Positions 1 to 7,330 of a DNA stretch of 24,143 nt are shown here, piece after piece (position 1 is the first letter of the stretch; each line of letters starts with the position of its first letter). This stretch comes from Bacteroidales bacterium UBA3754 (GTDB lineage Bacteria > Bacteroidota > Bacteroidia > Bacteroidales > UBA1715). The stretch lies in the NCBI GenBank assembly GCA_002371705.1, contig DFGI01000062.1:1-24143 (forward strand), read 5' to 3'. The position numbers were made by a program, and so were the translations under genes. The notes below the pieces were generated by a model. The model was not told the origin of the DNA, made no database searches, and saw only the letters and a list, made by a program, of their open reading frames with translations.

Positions 1-321
1 AATTATTTCCGAAAAAATCAAAATCAGCAATGTAACCGTTGCCGAGACAAATCCGAACGGAATGCTATCAAGCACAATAGCGGCCTGTTTTCCCACACCA
101 GCGGCTCCAATTGTGTTTGCAATCGTGTTGAGCGACAAAATTGCGGCAAGTGGACGGTCGGTTTCCAACTTATAGTTTTTGAAACGTTTTGCCGCCTTGC
201 TCCCCTCCTCCTCGCGCATCGTAATGTACGAAAGGGGCGTTGACATTAACACCGATTCCAGTATAGAACAAAGGAAAGATGTTACTAAAGCTATTAATAA
301 GTATGTTATAAGTAGTGTCAT
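1..321 (-). CDS. DUF21/CNNM-domain membrane protein (HlyC/CorC-like), 5' part only
   Basis: This open frame enters the window from the left edge; only the first 107 codons are present, starting at the ATG at 321-319. The N-terminus is a hydrophobic segment (about residues 3-24) followed by a short charged stretch rich in Glu, Lys and Arg. Next come the pattern ILSLNTIANTIGAAGVG (about 64-80) and another hydrophobic helix. That Asn-Thr-rich pattern is characteristic of the DUF21 (CNNM) transmembrane domain, found in CorC/HlyC-type proteins linked to magnesium or cobalt efflux. Family members usually carry CBS and CorC_HlyC domains further on, which would lie outside the window. A good promoter sits 16-47 bases upstream. 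It resembles the DUF21-only class more than the gliding-associated GldE, but the missing C-terminus prevents a firm assignment. Confidence 0.8.
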   Translation of the reverse strand, partial: MTLLITYLLIALVTSFLCSILESVLMSTPLSYITMREEEGSKAAKRFKNYKLETDRPLAAILSLNTIANTIGAAGVGKQAAIVLDSIPFGFVSATVTLLILIFSEII

Positions 322-336
322 AATTTTATTCCGCTA

Positions 337-368
337 CAAACATACATTATTTTCAATAGAATCACAAA
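337..368 (-). promoter_or_regulatory. Promoter for the DUF21/CNNM gene
   Basis: Read on the minus strand, TTTG (368-365) is followed after 20 bases by TATGTTTG (344-337). This matches the Bacteroidetes primary sigma consensus TTTG-N19-21-TAnnTTTG at both boxes. The start codon lies 15 bases downstream of the -7 box. Confidence 0.55.
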
Positions 369-384
369 CAAGAGGGTCCATCTT

Positions 385-1209
385 CTATTCAAACATATTT
401 TTATAGTCAGCCTTGCGAAGCTTTACAGAAGCATTTTTCTGCACTTTTTTCGCAGTTGACACGTAATTGACTTTTTCTCCGTTTGTGCCTACAATCACAC
501 CTTCCATATACAATGGAAAACCGTAACTGCTTTTCGGAACGTACATATTCGTATAATTTCCGGCGAAATCTGAGCTTGACGAAGCCCAGCAATCACCCGT
601 GTACATTGGACCAATTACTTTGTAACCACTGCAACTATAGCCGCAAACTGTTTTTGTTCCCGAAAGTTTCTGCAACGATTCATCTTCAACCGTTGTCGAT
701 GTTGGCGTGTACTTGTATGCGAAATAAACGTTGCTTGTGTCTGACGACGAGAAACAAACCATCACGTTGTTTTTGTAGTCAATCACAGTTATCATTGTTT
801 CAACGCCGTAACCAAAATATTCCGCACCTGCGTTCAGATAATATGAACACGGCAATGTTTCCTTTTCGCCTTGTTCGTTTGTCATAACAACTTCGGTATT
901 TACCACCGTATTGAACTGATATTCATCTTCAAAAGGAACATTCGTCATTGCAATAAGCGAATCCTGCCAAGCACCCATTGCTTCCTGATATTTCTTGCTT
1001 TCCTCAGCCAAATGTTGTTCGTAGGCACTCAACTTTTTGGTAAGATACACTTCCATTTGTTTTTCAGCAATCGACTCAACCTTCTTGGCCACTGCATTCG
1101 AAACGCCTTTGCTGGCTGCATTCAGAGCTCCATTTATTAAACTCCGCTGCGCTTGTGCCACGCACAATCCGCAACATAACGCAAACATTACTGCTACTAT
1201 TTTTTTCAT
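385..1209 (-). CDS. Secreted protein of unknown function, possibly DUF4412-like
   Basis: The product has 274 residues from the ATG at 1209; an in-frame ATG at 1257 would put 16 extra residues before a clear signal peptide and is less likely. The signal peptide is Lys-Lys followed by a hydrophobic core rich in Ala and Cys, with cleavage probably after AQA near residue 20. Residues about 20-90 are Ala/Lys/Glu-rich and look helical, possibly coiled coil. The rest is rich in Tyr, Thr, Val and Ser and looks like beta structure. It ends with a Lys-rich segment and Phe-Glu. The C-terminal part vaguely recalls DUF4412-type periplasmic proteins (a reporter-like fold with a GYSCSGYKV pattern), but I do not recognise it with confidence. 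It has its own promoter and faces away from the ABC exporter genes. No function can be assigned. Confidence 0.75.
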   Translation of the reverse strand: MKKIVAVMFALCCGLCVAQAQRSLINGALNAASKGVSNAVAKKVESIAEKQMEVYLTKKLSAYEQHLAEESKKYQEAMGAWQDSLIAMTNVPFEDEYQFNTVVNTEVVMTNEQGEKETLPCSYYLNAGAEYFGYGVETMITVIDYKNNVMVCFSSSDTSNVYFAYKYTPTSTTVEDESLQKLSGTKTVCGYSCSGYKVIGPMYTGDCWASSSSDFAGNYTNMYVPKSSYGFPLYMEGVIVGTNGEKVNYVSTAKKVQKNASVKLRKADYKNMFE

Positions 1210-1232
1210 CTTTTCCGTTTGTTTTAATAAGA

Positions 1233-1263
1233 CAAAGATAATGAAAACATTAGACAATCCAAA
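1233..1263 (-). promoter_or_regulatory. Promoter for the secreted unknown-function gene
   Basis: On the minus strand TTTG (1263-1260) is followed after 19 bases by TATCTTTG (1240-1233), an exact match to TTTG-N19-TAnnTTTG. The ATG at 1209 lies 23 bases beyond the -7 box. This match also supports choosing 1209 over the ATG at 1257, which lies upstream of the -7 box. Confidence 0.65.
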
Positions 1264-1365
1264 TCTGTTTTTTTGATTCTCCCACGAAACCGTAAGAAAA
1301 CGATACTATCCATAACAACAATTCATCGTTTTTCCCATAATAGAAAGGAATATGAACATTTTTTT

Positions 1366-1373
1366 TATTTTTG
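1366..1373 (+). promoter_or_regulatory. -7 box directly before the ABC ATPase gene
   Basis: TATTTTTG matches TAnnTTTG and ends only 5 bases before the preferred ATG at 1379. No convincing TTTG lies at the usual distance upstream. If active, the transcript would start at or next to the start codon, giving a leaderless or near-leaderless mRNA. Confidence 0.4.
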
Positions 1374-1378
1374 CATAT

Positions 1379-2317
1379 ATGATAGTTTCTGTACAACATA
1401 TCACAAAATGTTTTGCTGGCACAAAAGCCCTCGACGATGTATCGTTCGAAATCCCCGAAGCCTCTATTTACGGGCTTCTTGGTCCCAATGGAGCTGGAAA
1501 AACAACATGCATCCGAATTCTTAACCAAATGATTCGTCCCGATGCGGGCGAAATCACCATTGACGGGAAACCACTTCGTGAATCGGACGTGGAGCGAATT
1601 GGCTATCTGCCCGAAGAACGTGGGTTGTACAAAAAAATGCGCGTTGCGGAGCAAATTCTCTATTTCGCATCGCTCAAAAACATGGACAAGAACCACGCCA
1701 AACAGGAACTTGAATTTTGGATCGATAAACTTGAAATTGGCTCGTGGCGCAACAAACGAATCGAAGAACTGTCGAAAGGTATGCAGCAAAAGGTGCAATT
1801 TATAGCCACAGTGCTGCATAAACCATCGTTGCTGATTCTCGATGAACCATTCAGCGGCTTCGACCCCGTAAACGCGCAAGCCATTAAAAATGAAGTGATT
1901 CGTCTTAAAAACGAAGGCACTACAATATTGCTTTCCACCCACAATATGAATTCGGTGGAGGAACTTTGCGACCGAATTTCACTCATCCACAAATCAAAAC
2001 AAATTCTGAACGGTGCGGTTGGCGACATCCGTAATTCGTTTGCGGGAAACACCTACGAAGTCGCGTTCTCTGGCTACTGCGACACGTTGTCAACCACACT
2101 CACGCCATCACTCAAAATCCTTGGAAAACAAGTGGATGGCAATCTCACGAAACTGCAAATCGAACTGATGCCGCAAGTGACGACCAACGATGCAATTCAA
2201 TTTCTGATGAAATCAGGCTCGATTGTTTCGTTCCAACAGATTTTGCCAAGTATGAACGACATTTTTATCCAAGCCGTGGAACAACATAATAAATCAGAAC
2301 ATGGGGAAAACGTATAA
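1379..2317 (+). CDS. ABC transporter ATP-binding protein (YhaQ/NatA type)
   Basis: This is the ATPase of an ABC-2 type exporter. The 312-residue product starts best at the ATG at 1379, because family members begin 8-10 residues before the Ala-Leu-Asp-Asp-Val-Ser-Phe stretch; an upstream ATG at 1352 adds a hydrophobic tail that the family lacks. Walker A is GPNGAGKT (35-42). The motif GYLPEERGLY (75-84), typical of the YhaQ/NatA branch, follows in the Q-loop region. The signature LSKGM (131-135), Walker B LLILDEP (151-157) and switch His188 are all intact. About 90 residues after the ATPase core fit the DUF4162 extension seen in this branch. It overlaps the permease gene by 17 bases, which implies coupled translation. 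The substrate is unknown; YhaQP/NatAB relatives are linked to sodium or toxic-compound efflux. Confidence 0.93.
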   Translation: MIVSVQHITKCFAGTKALDDVSFEIPEASIYGLLGPNGAGKTTCIRILNQMIRPDAGEITIDGKPLRESDVERIGYLPEERGLYKKMRVAEQILYFASLKNMDKNHAKQELEFWIDKLEIGSWRNKRIEELSKGMQQKVQFIATVLHKPSLLILDEPFSGFDPVNAQAIKNEVIRLKNEGTTILLSTHNMNSVEELCDRISLIHKSKQILNGAVGDIRNSFAGNTYEVAFSGYCDTLSTTLTPSLKILGKQVDGNLTKLQIELMPQVTTNDAIQFLMKSGSIVSFQQILPSMNDIFIQAVEQHNKSEHGENV

Positions 2318-3638
2318 CATATTCAAACGGGAATTTTTGTCACGAGTTCGGAACAAATCGTTTGTTTTAATGACGATTTTAGGTCCGATACTCCTCGCAT
2401 CAATGCTCATAATTCCCTTATTGATAGAAAAATACGATAAAACTCGGGAGAAAAAAGTCGCCATCATTGATGAATCGCACTTACTGGGTGAAACCATCAG
2501 GGATTTTCAATCATACACGTTCACCATAGTTACAAATGCCACTGTTGACGAGCTAAGCGCGGACTTCGCAAATTCAGGATTCGATGCGGTACTGTTCATT
2601 CCTAACAACATTTATAACTCCAATTCTGTGATTCTCTACTCAAATGTTTGGGTTGACGACGCTCTTAAAGCATACGTGGGCTACACACTCCGTCGCGATT
2701 TGGAATATATGGCACTACTGAAAGAAAATGTTTCCGCCGAAACCATTTCGAAAGTAACAACGCCTGTGTTTGTCGGCGTGCAAAAATGGAACGCCAAAGG
2801 CGAAACCATTGAAAATGAAGCATCAATGGAGAAAAAAAATATTATTGCAACATGCTTTGTTTCAATAATTTATATCTTCATAATCTTATACGGTGTGTTG
2901 GTTTTGCGAGGCGTGATTGAGGAAAAAACAAGCCGTGTGGTGGAAATCATTATTTCTTCGGTAAAACCGGTGCAATTTATGTCGGGAAAAATTCTCGGAA
3001 TTGGCTGTGTTGGTTTATTGCAATTCATTTTGTGGATTGTGCTTACACTTGGTTTGGTGGCGGGAGCGCAACAAATTTTGTTTCCTGAACCATACGTTCC
3101 ATCCGAAATGCCCGAAATTGCCGAAACGCTTGGAGCAAGCACTACTCCTAAAATTATGACTCCCGAAACAAGTACGATGGACTACGCCATCAATCTGTTC
3201 CAAACGCTTGACGGCGTAAATTGGCCTGTTATGATTGGCGCATTTGTGTTCTTCTTTATATTTGGTTATTTGCTCTATGCATCAATTTTCGCAGGCATCG
3301 GCGCTATTTCCGACCAAGACACTGAAACACAACAATTTGTAATTCCAGTAACGATTCCATTGCTCATTCCGTTCATTCTGCTGCCACTCATTATCTCCGA
3401 CCCGAACGGAACCCTTTCGGTTTGGCTTTCGCTAATACCATTCACATCGCCACTGGCTATGATGGCACGATTGCCGTTTGGCGTCCCTTATTGGCACATT
3501 GCCATGTCGGCTCTGATTCTGATTCTTACGTGCGCTCTTTTCGTTGGAGCGGCGGCAAAATTATATCGTTCGGGATTGTTGCTCTACGGACAAAAATTCT
3601 CGCTGAAATCAATCGTAACGGCATTTCGGAAGTCATGA
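2301..3638 (+). CDS. ABC-2 type exporter permease (YhaP/NatB type)
   Basis: This 445-residue membrane protein is the partner of the ATPase just upstream. It has one transmembrane helix near residues 20-43 and a soluble extracytoplasmic domain of about 140 residues. Five or so further helices run from about residue 176 to the C-terminus. The stretch RGVIEEKTSRVVEIIISS (about 202-219) is the hallmark of NatB/YhaP-like ABC2_membrane_3 permeases. The C-terminus is basic and cytoplasmic. Its ATG lies inside the 3' end of the ATPase gene. The full length and two-gene arrangement suggest a complete exporter with one ATPase and one permease, each probably working as a dimer. The substrate cannot be told from sequence. 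Confidence 0.92.
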   Translation: MGKTYNIFKREFLSRVRNKSFVLMTILGPILLASMLIIPLLIEKYDKTREKKVAIIDESHLLGETIRDFQSYTFTIVTNATVDELSADFANSGFDAVLFIPNNIYNSNSVILYSNVWVDDALKAYVGYTLRRDLEYMALLKENVSAETISKVTTPVFVGVQKWNAKGETIENEASMEKKNIIATCFVSIIYIFIILYGVLVLRGVIEEKTSRVVEIIISSVKPVQFMSGKILGIGCVGLLQFILWIVLTLGLVAGAQQILFPEPYVPSEMPEIAETLGASTTPKIMTPETSTMDYAINLFQTLDGVNWPVMIGAFVFFFIFGYLLYASIFAGIGAISDQDTETQQFVIPVTIPLLIPFILLPLIISDPNGTLSVWLSLIPFTSPLAMMARLPFGVPYWHIAMSALILILTCALFVGAAAKLYRSGLLLYGQKFSLKSIVTAFRKS

Positions 3639-3686
3639 CGGCAAAATGGCACAATCCTTGTTTTACCAAATGAAAAATTGAATATT

Positions 3687-4439
3687 ATGAAACGGACAGC
3701 ATTTTTCACAGTACTGATTCTGATTTGCTCAGTAGCATTTTCACAAGAATCCACAAAAGCGTTCTCCACTGGTGAAACACTTAAATATAGCCTTTATTAC
3801 GGCATTATGGACGGTGGCGAAGCAACCATTTCGTTGGAAAAGACCAAAAACGGAGAATTCCACGCTAAAGCTGTTGCCAAAACTGTAGGGATGGTTAGGT
3901 GGTTCCTCGACATGAACGACGTGTATGAAAGCTATTTCAACCCTACAACCTGTAAACCTTCGGTTGCTATCCGCAACATTAAGGAAAACAGTTACAAATA
4001 CTACGACGAAGTAAAATACGACCACACAAACCATACCATTCAAAGCAAGAAAAATGGTACGGTAAAAGTACCTAACGACATCTACGACATTGTTTCGAGC
4101 TTATATCAAATGCGTAACTCAGGGTTTGGCAAAATGAAATACAACGACACATTGACGACCGCCATCTATTTTGAAGATGAAATTTATCAATTCCAAGTGA
4201 TATACAAGGGGAAAGATAAAGTGACAACAAAATTGGGAACGTTCAATGCTTTGAAATTCCAACCGGTTGTGGAAGTTGGCCGTGTGTTCCGCCACGAAGA
4301 CGACGTGTTGTTTTGGGTAAGCGACGATGCCAACCTTATACCTCTTCGCGCAGAATTCAACGTGCTCATTGGCTCAATCAAATGCGATTTGCTTGAATAC
4401 TCAGGCACAAGTAAACCTATGAGCAAGACGAAAAAATAG
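3687..4439 (+). CDS. DUF3108 domain-containing exported protein
   Basis: The 250-residue product starts at the ATG at 3687; an in-frame TTG at 3678 adds three residues and is unlikely. A signal peptide (Lys-Arg, then a hydrophobic core ending VAFSQ near residue 20) sends it to the periplasm or outer membrane. The mature part opens with GETLKYSLYYGIMDGG-type sequence. It later has DIYDIVSSLYQMR and a C-terminal GRVFRHEDDVLFWVSDD stretch. All of these are familiar from DUF3108 proteins of Bacteroidota, which fold like lipocalin/LolA-type beta structures and are of uncertain function. It lies 48 bases after the exporter permease on the same strand and probably shares its transcript. Whether it works with the exporter is unknown. 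The gene runs tail to tail into nrdG with only 15 bases between stops and no terminator hairpin visible. Confidence 0.85.
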   Translation: MKRTAFFTVLILICSVAFSQESTKAFSTGETLKYSLYYGIMDGGEATISLEKTKNGEFHAKAVAKTVGMVRWFLDMNDVYESYFNPTTCKPSVAIRNIKENSYKYYDEVKYDHTNHTIQSKKNGTVKVPNDIYDIVSSLYQMRNSGFGKMKYNDTLTTAIYFEDEIYQFQVIYKGKDKVTTKLGTFNALKFQPVVEVGRVFRHEDDVLFWVSDDANLIPLRAEFNVLIGSIKCDLLEYSGTSKPMSKTKK

Positions 4440-4454
4440 ACGGAAACGAATAGC

Positions 4455-4922
4455 TTATTTCCTCCAAAACAACTGTGTGATATCAGTCATTTCACCAGAA
4501 GGCGCGACGCTGAACAACCTTTGATTTGTGTTAGGATTGTTGAGAGGTCCTTTTGATGCATCGTAGCCACCGATTTTTATATAGTGGAATGATGTGGCCG
4601 AAACCTTATCAGTTAACGTAGGACGACCAGAATACCACGCTGTTTTCAACGAAGGGAATTGTTTACGGACAAACCATGCGAGCTGCTCCACCGCTTCAGG
4701 TTCCGCATCACCGCCCATAAAGCACACGCAGGTTATATCCTTGGAATACAATTCTACAATTCGACGCAGTTCAGATTCATCCAAACTTACGCCAATATCC
4801 TCCTGTAAATATGCACTATGGCAACCAACACAACGATTTGGACAATTCGTTATGTTGATAGCCAAAGTAACTTCTTTCGGGATTTCTGCGAAAACAATAT
4901 CGTAATTGTAATACTTGAGCAT
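4455..4922 (-). CDS. nrdG: Anaerobic ribonucleoside-triphosphate reductase activating protein
   Basis: NrdG is the radical-SAM activase that installs the glycyl radical on NrdD. The 155-residue product has the usual length. CxxxCxxC (Cys27, Cys31, Cys34 in CPNRCVGCH) binds the 4Fe-4S cluster, and MGGDAEP (69-75) is the SAM-contact glycine motif of the family. Its ATG shares one base with the TAA of nrdD (TAATG), so translation is coupled to that of its substrate enzyme. The pair is the standard nrdDG operon and works only without oxygen, which supports an anaerobic host. Confidence 0.96.
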   Translation of the reverse strand: MLKYYNYDIVFAEIPKEVTLAINITNCPNRCVGCHSAYLQEDIGVSLDESELRRIVELYSKDITCVCFMGGDAEPEAVEQLAWFVRKQFPSLKTAWYSGRPTLTDKVSATSFHYIKIGGYDASKGPLNNPNTNQRLFSVAPSGEMTDITQLFWRK

Positions 4923-7033
4923 TACAAGTCAAGTACGAATTGTTTTTCGCTCGCATAGTAGCGGCGTTTAGCTTCCGCCTGACGAGCTGCCGAGAAATTA
5001 GACACACGTTTCATATAGCCAATCACACGCGTTAAATAATCAACGTTTGTGCTATGGCAATGAGGACATTCCTTCAAATAGCGTTTATCAATTTTCTTAC
5101 AATCGTTGCATATTGTGTTAGGAATATTGAACGTGAAATAGTTACAACCTTCGTGCGTAGCCACGCGGAGCAATTGACGATATTGTTCTTTCGTCAAATG
5201 GTTTTCCAAATTTGCGTGCAAAGCGGAGCCACCAGTCAAGTGTTCAATATATTTACGTCCATGCAAACGGAATTTGTCAACTATGTTCAACGATTCGTCT
5301 TCAACTATATAGAAATATGAGTTGTAGCAGTCGCGTGGAACCACGTAGCCGTCTTCTCTATCCCATTTTGCGTGTTTTACGCCCACGTTTTCAGCAGGAA
5401 TCATTTCGCAGTTGAACATCATATCTTTTGTACGATATTTCTTGTTGTATTTTTCAACCAAGCCAAGAACGTTCTGTACAAATTCCACATATTGAGGATT
5501 ATCGTTGATTTCAATGCCTAAAAATTCAGCAGCCTCAACCAAACCGTTCACACCGATAGTTAAATACTGACGGTTGATGTTAATGTAGCCAGCATCGAAC
5601 AATGGCAACATTCCTTTCTCCTTCAAGTTCTTCAAATTTTCGTTGTAGCCAATTTGAACTTTGTGAACCAAATCAACCACTGTTTCCAAGAAACTCAAAT
5701 AGTGCATATTGTTCTTAACCGCGTATTGAATACAACGGTTCAAGTTAATTGTCAACACGCTCTTAGAACCGGTAGAAACGCCACCAGCACCAAGTGTGTA
5801 GCTAAACCCATTGTCTTGGATTTCGTTGCGCAAACGGCAGCACGAAGCCAACGAATCAGCATTGTCGCTCATATATGTAAAGAACGAGTGACCCTCGGCA
5901 TACATTTCGGCAGTGAAGTTGCCCCATTCTTCGTCCATTACATCGCCGTCTTTTGTAAGCAATGCCATTGTTTCAACAGGGAAGGTCAACACAGCTTTTG
6001 TACGTTCTTGGTTGAACCATTTCATAAAACGTTTCTGCAACCATGAAAGCGACTCCCAGTGTGGTTGTGTGCCATCAGGGAAATAGAATTCTCCGAAAAT
6101 GCTTTGGAAATAATACTTGTCGTAGTATGAAATATTCCAGAACACAGCTTGGAAGTTGCGGGCGCCTGTTGGTTGGTTAATTGAATATACAACTTGTTCA
6201 AAGCAGTCATCAATTACTTTTGCGATTGTGCGTTGTTTGATTGACAAATCCACGACCTCATCGGCACGTAAATAATAATCTTCGCCATATTCTTTTTCTA
6301 TGAAATAGTTCATATACATCAAGAATTCAGGAGTAGCGCAGGCACCGCTCAACATACTTGAAACGATGAACACCATATTGATAAAACCGCCACAGAAAGC
6401 CTTCAAGTTTGTAGGAGCCTTAGAGTTTCCGCCCACATCCATTGTACCATTCAACAACCACGGATACATTGTGATTGACGCACAGTAGTTTGCCATTGAT
6501 GTTTCATCGTTTTTATACACAAAGTGGTTTGTAAGCATATACAAATACTTGTCAGCCAATTCCTTACCATACAATTCCTTTAAGCGGTCGGTAAGCAAAC
6601 GACGGTTCAAACGAATGAAGTTTGATTTTGGAAGTTCACCAATCAATGTAGCGATATTCTTCTTCTCAACATTTGCATTTGCATCGTATTTTGAGCCAGT
6701 GGCTGCATTCGATGCGTTGCAGTAGCTCACCAAGAAATTCAGTTTCTCGCGGTCTTCGCGGTCTTCCATGTGTTTCTGGCGATATAGCATATAACTTTTA
6801 GCAACGGAATAATATCGTTCCGCCATAAGCGCCACTTCCACTTGATTTTGAATTTCTTCAACACTCATGCCGTCGGAAACATGTACTCGACTCAAAACGC
6901 CCGCCAAGTCGTCGTCGGTGGCGTAACTACCAACCGAAAGGAAAGCTTTGCTTACTGCATATTTAATCTTTTCGATTGAAAATGGTTCTTTGGAACCATC
7001 GCGCTTAACGATTTTAATTTCTGATACTCCCAT
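4922..7033 (-). CDS. nrdD: Anaerobic (class III) ribonucleoside-triphosphate reductase
   Basis: NrdD reduces ribonucleoside triphosphates to deoxy forms under anaerobic conditions. The 703 residues match the family length. An ATP-cone regulatory domain covers about residues 3-95. The catalytic barrel follows, with SCCRLRN as the probable region of the thiyl-forming cysteine. Near the C-terminus are the zinc-site cysteines 642, 645, 656 and 659 (CNDC and CPHC). The glycyl-radical loop RVIGYMKRVSNF follows, with Gly672 as the radical site. All expected motifs are intact. It starts at the ATG at 7033 after a long leader region and overlaps nrdG by one base. I saw no convincing NrdR box upstream. 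Confidence 0.97.
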   Translation of the reverse strand: MGVSEIKIVKRDGSKEPFSIEKIKYAVSKAFLSVGSYATDDDLAGVLSRVHVSDGMSVEEIQNQVEVALMAERYYSVAKSYMLYRQKHMEDREDREKLNFLVSYCNASNAATGSKYDANANVEKKNIATLIGELPKSNFIRLNRRLLTDRLKELYGKELADKYLYMLTNHFVYKNDETSMANYCASITMYPWLLNGTMDVGGNSKAPTNLKAFCGGFINMVFIVSSMLSGACATPEFLMYMNYFIEKEYGEDYYLRADEVVDLSIKQRTIAKVIDDCFEQVVYSINQPTGARNFQAVFWNISYYDKYYFQSIFGEFYFPDGTQPHWESLSWLQKRFMKWFNQERTKAVLTFPVETMALLTKDGDVMDEEWGNFTAEMYAEGHSFFTYMSDNADSLASCCRLRNEIQDNGFSYTLGAGGVSTGSKSVLTINLNRCIQYAVKNNMHYLSFLETVVDLVHKVQIGYNENLKNLKEKGMLPLFDAGYININRQYLTIGVNGLVEAAEFLGIEINDNPQYVEFVQNVLGLVEKYNKKYRTKDMMFNCEMIPAENVGVKHAKWDREDGYVVPRDCYNSYFYIVEDESLNIVDKFRLHGRKYIEHLTGGSALHANLENHLTKEQYRQLLRVATHEGCNYFTFNIPNTICNDCKKIDKRYLKECPHCHSTNVDYLTRVIGYMKRVSNFSAARQAEAKRRYYASEKQFVLDL

Positions 7034-7144
7034 TGCTTATATTTTTTTACTTTGAAAACTACTATTTACCCGTTTGTTTATTGGCTTTTCACCAATTTTT
7101 GCCTCAAAAACCAATCAAAAAATTTCCGATTTCTTTTAGCGTAT

Positions 7145-7152
7145 CAAAATTA
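7145..7152 (-). promoter_or_regulatory. Candidate -7 box for nrdDG
   Basis: TAATTTTG on the minus strand matches TAnnTTTG. No TTTG is seen at the usual spacing, so activator help or a different promoter is possible. It would give a 5' leader of about 105-110 bases. Confidence 0.3.
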
Positions 7153-7274
7153 TAACATATACAAATTTGGAGTATTTTTTTCTGTTGAAAGTTATTAGTA
7201 TTTGGTCACCTCACACCGTTGTAAAAAATTGAAATCCAACAAGTTTATTTGTTAATAACGTAATTTTTTGCAAA

Positions 7275-7304
7275 TAAAAAATGCGGAGTTTCAGGCTCCG
7301 CATT
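7275..7304 (-). terminator. Rho-independent terminator of the ROK kinase gene
   Basis: The perfect 9-bp stem AATGCGGAG/CTCCGCATT (7280-7288 with 7296-7304) has a 7-base loop. On the minus strand it is followed by a run of T, and it lies 27 bases past the kinase stop codon. Confidence 0.85.
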
Positions 7305-7330
7305 TCTATAAAATTCCGAATGAAAATCCA

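Larger units (their letters stand above)
7034..7330. other. Gene-free AT-rich region upstream of nrdD
   Basis: These 297 bases separate nrdD from the ROK kinase gene, both on the minus strand. They hold a -7 box candidate at 7145-7152 and the kinase terminator at 7275-7304. There is also a small inverted repeat, ATTGG-N7-CCAAT (7080-7096), inside the predicted nrdD leader. A second weak repeat, AACAA-N6-TTGTT, lies at 7238-7253. No open frame with coding character and no recognised riboswitch or tRNA is visible. The predicted leader of about 110 bases is long for this window and could carry regulation of nrdD. Confidence 0.5.

Noticed and set aside
1..321. Partial DUF21 gene as the missing gldE
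   Set aside because: The N-terminus looks like the DUF21/CNNM-only class, and it lies almost 20 kb from gldD; the diagnostic C-terminus is not in the window. Kept only as a question.
483..887. 134-codon plus-strand frame rich in Cys and Leu, opposite the secreted unknown protein
   Set aside because: The minus-strand gene has a signal peptide and the best promoter of the window; the plus frame has neither.
1250..1942. 230-codon open frame antisense to the ABC ATPase
   Set aside because: The plus strand has all ATPase motifs intact; the antisense product is low-complexity Phe/His-rich sequence without a domain.
3678..3689. TTG start for the DUF3108 gene
   Set aside because: An ATG three codons later begins a normal signal peptide (MKR then a hydrophobic core).
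7238..7258. AACAA/TTGTT and TTATT/AATAA repeats near 7250 as an operator
   Set aside because: Arms are 5 bp of pure A/T-rich sequence in an AT-rich spacer, so they are expected by chance.
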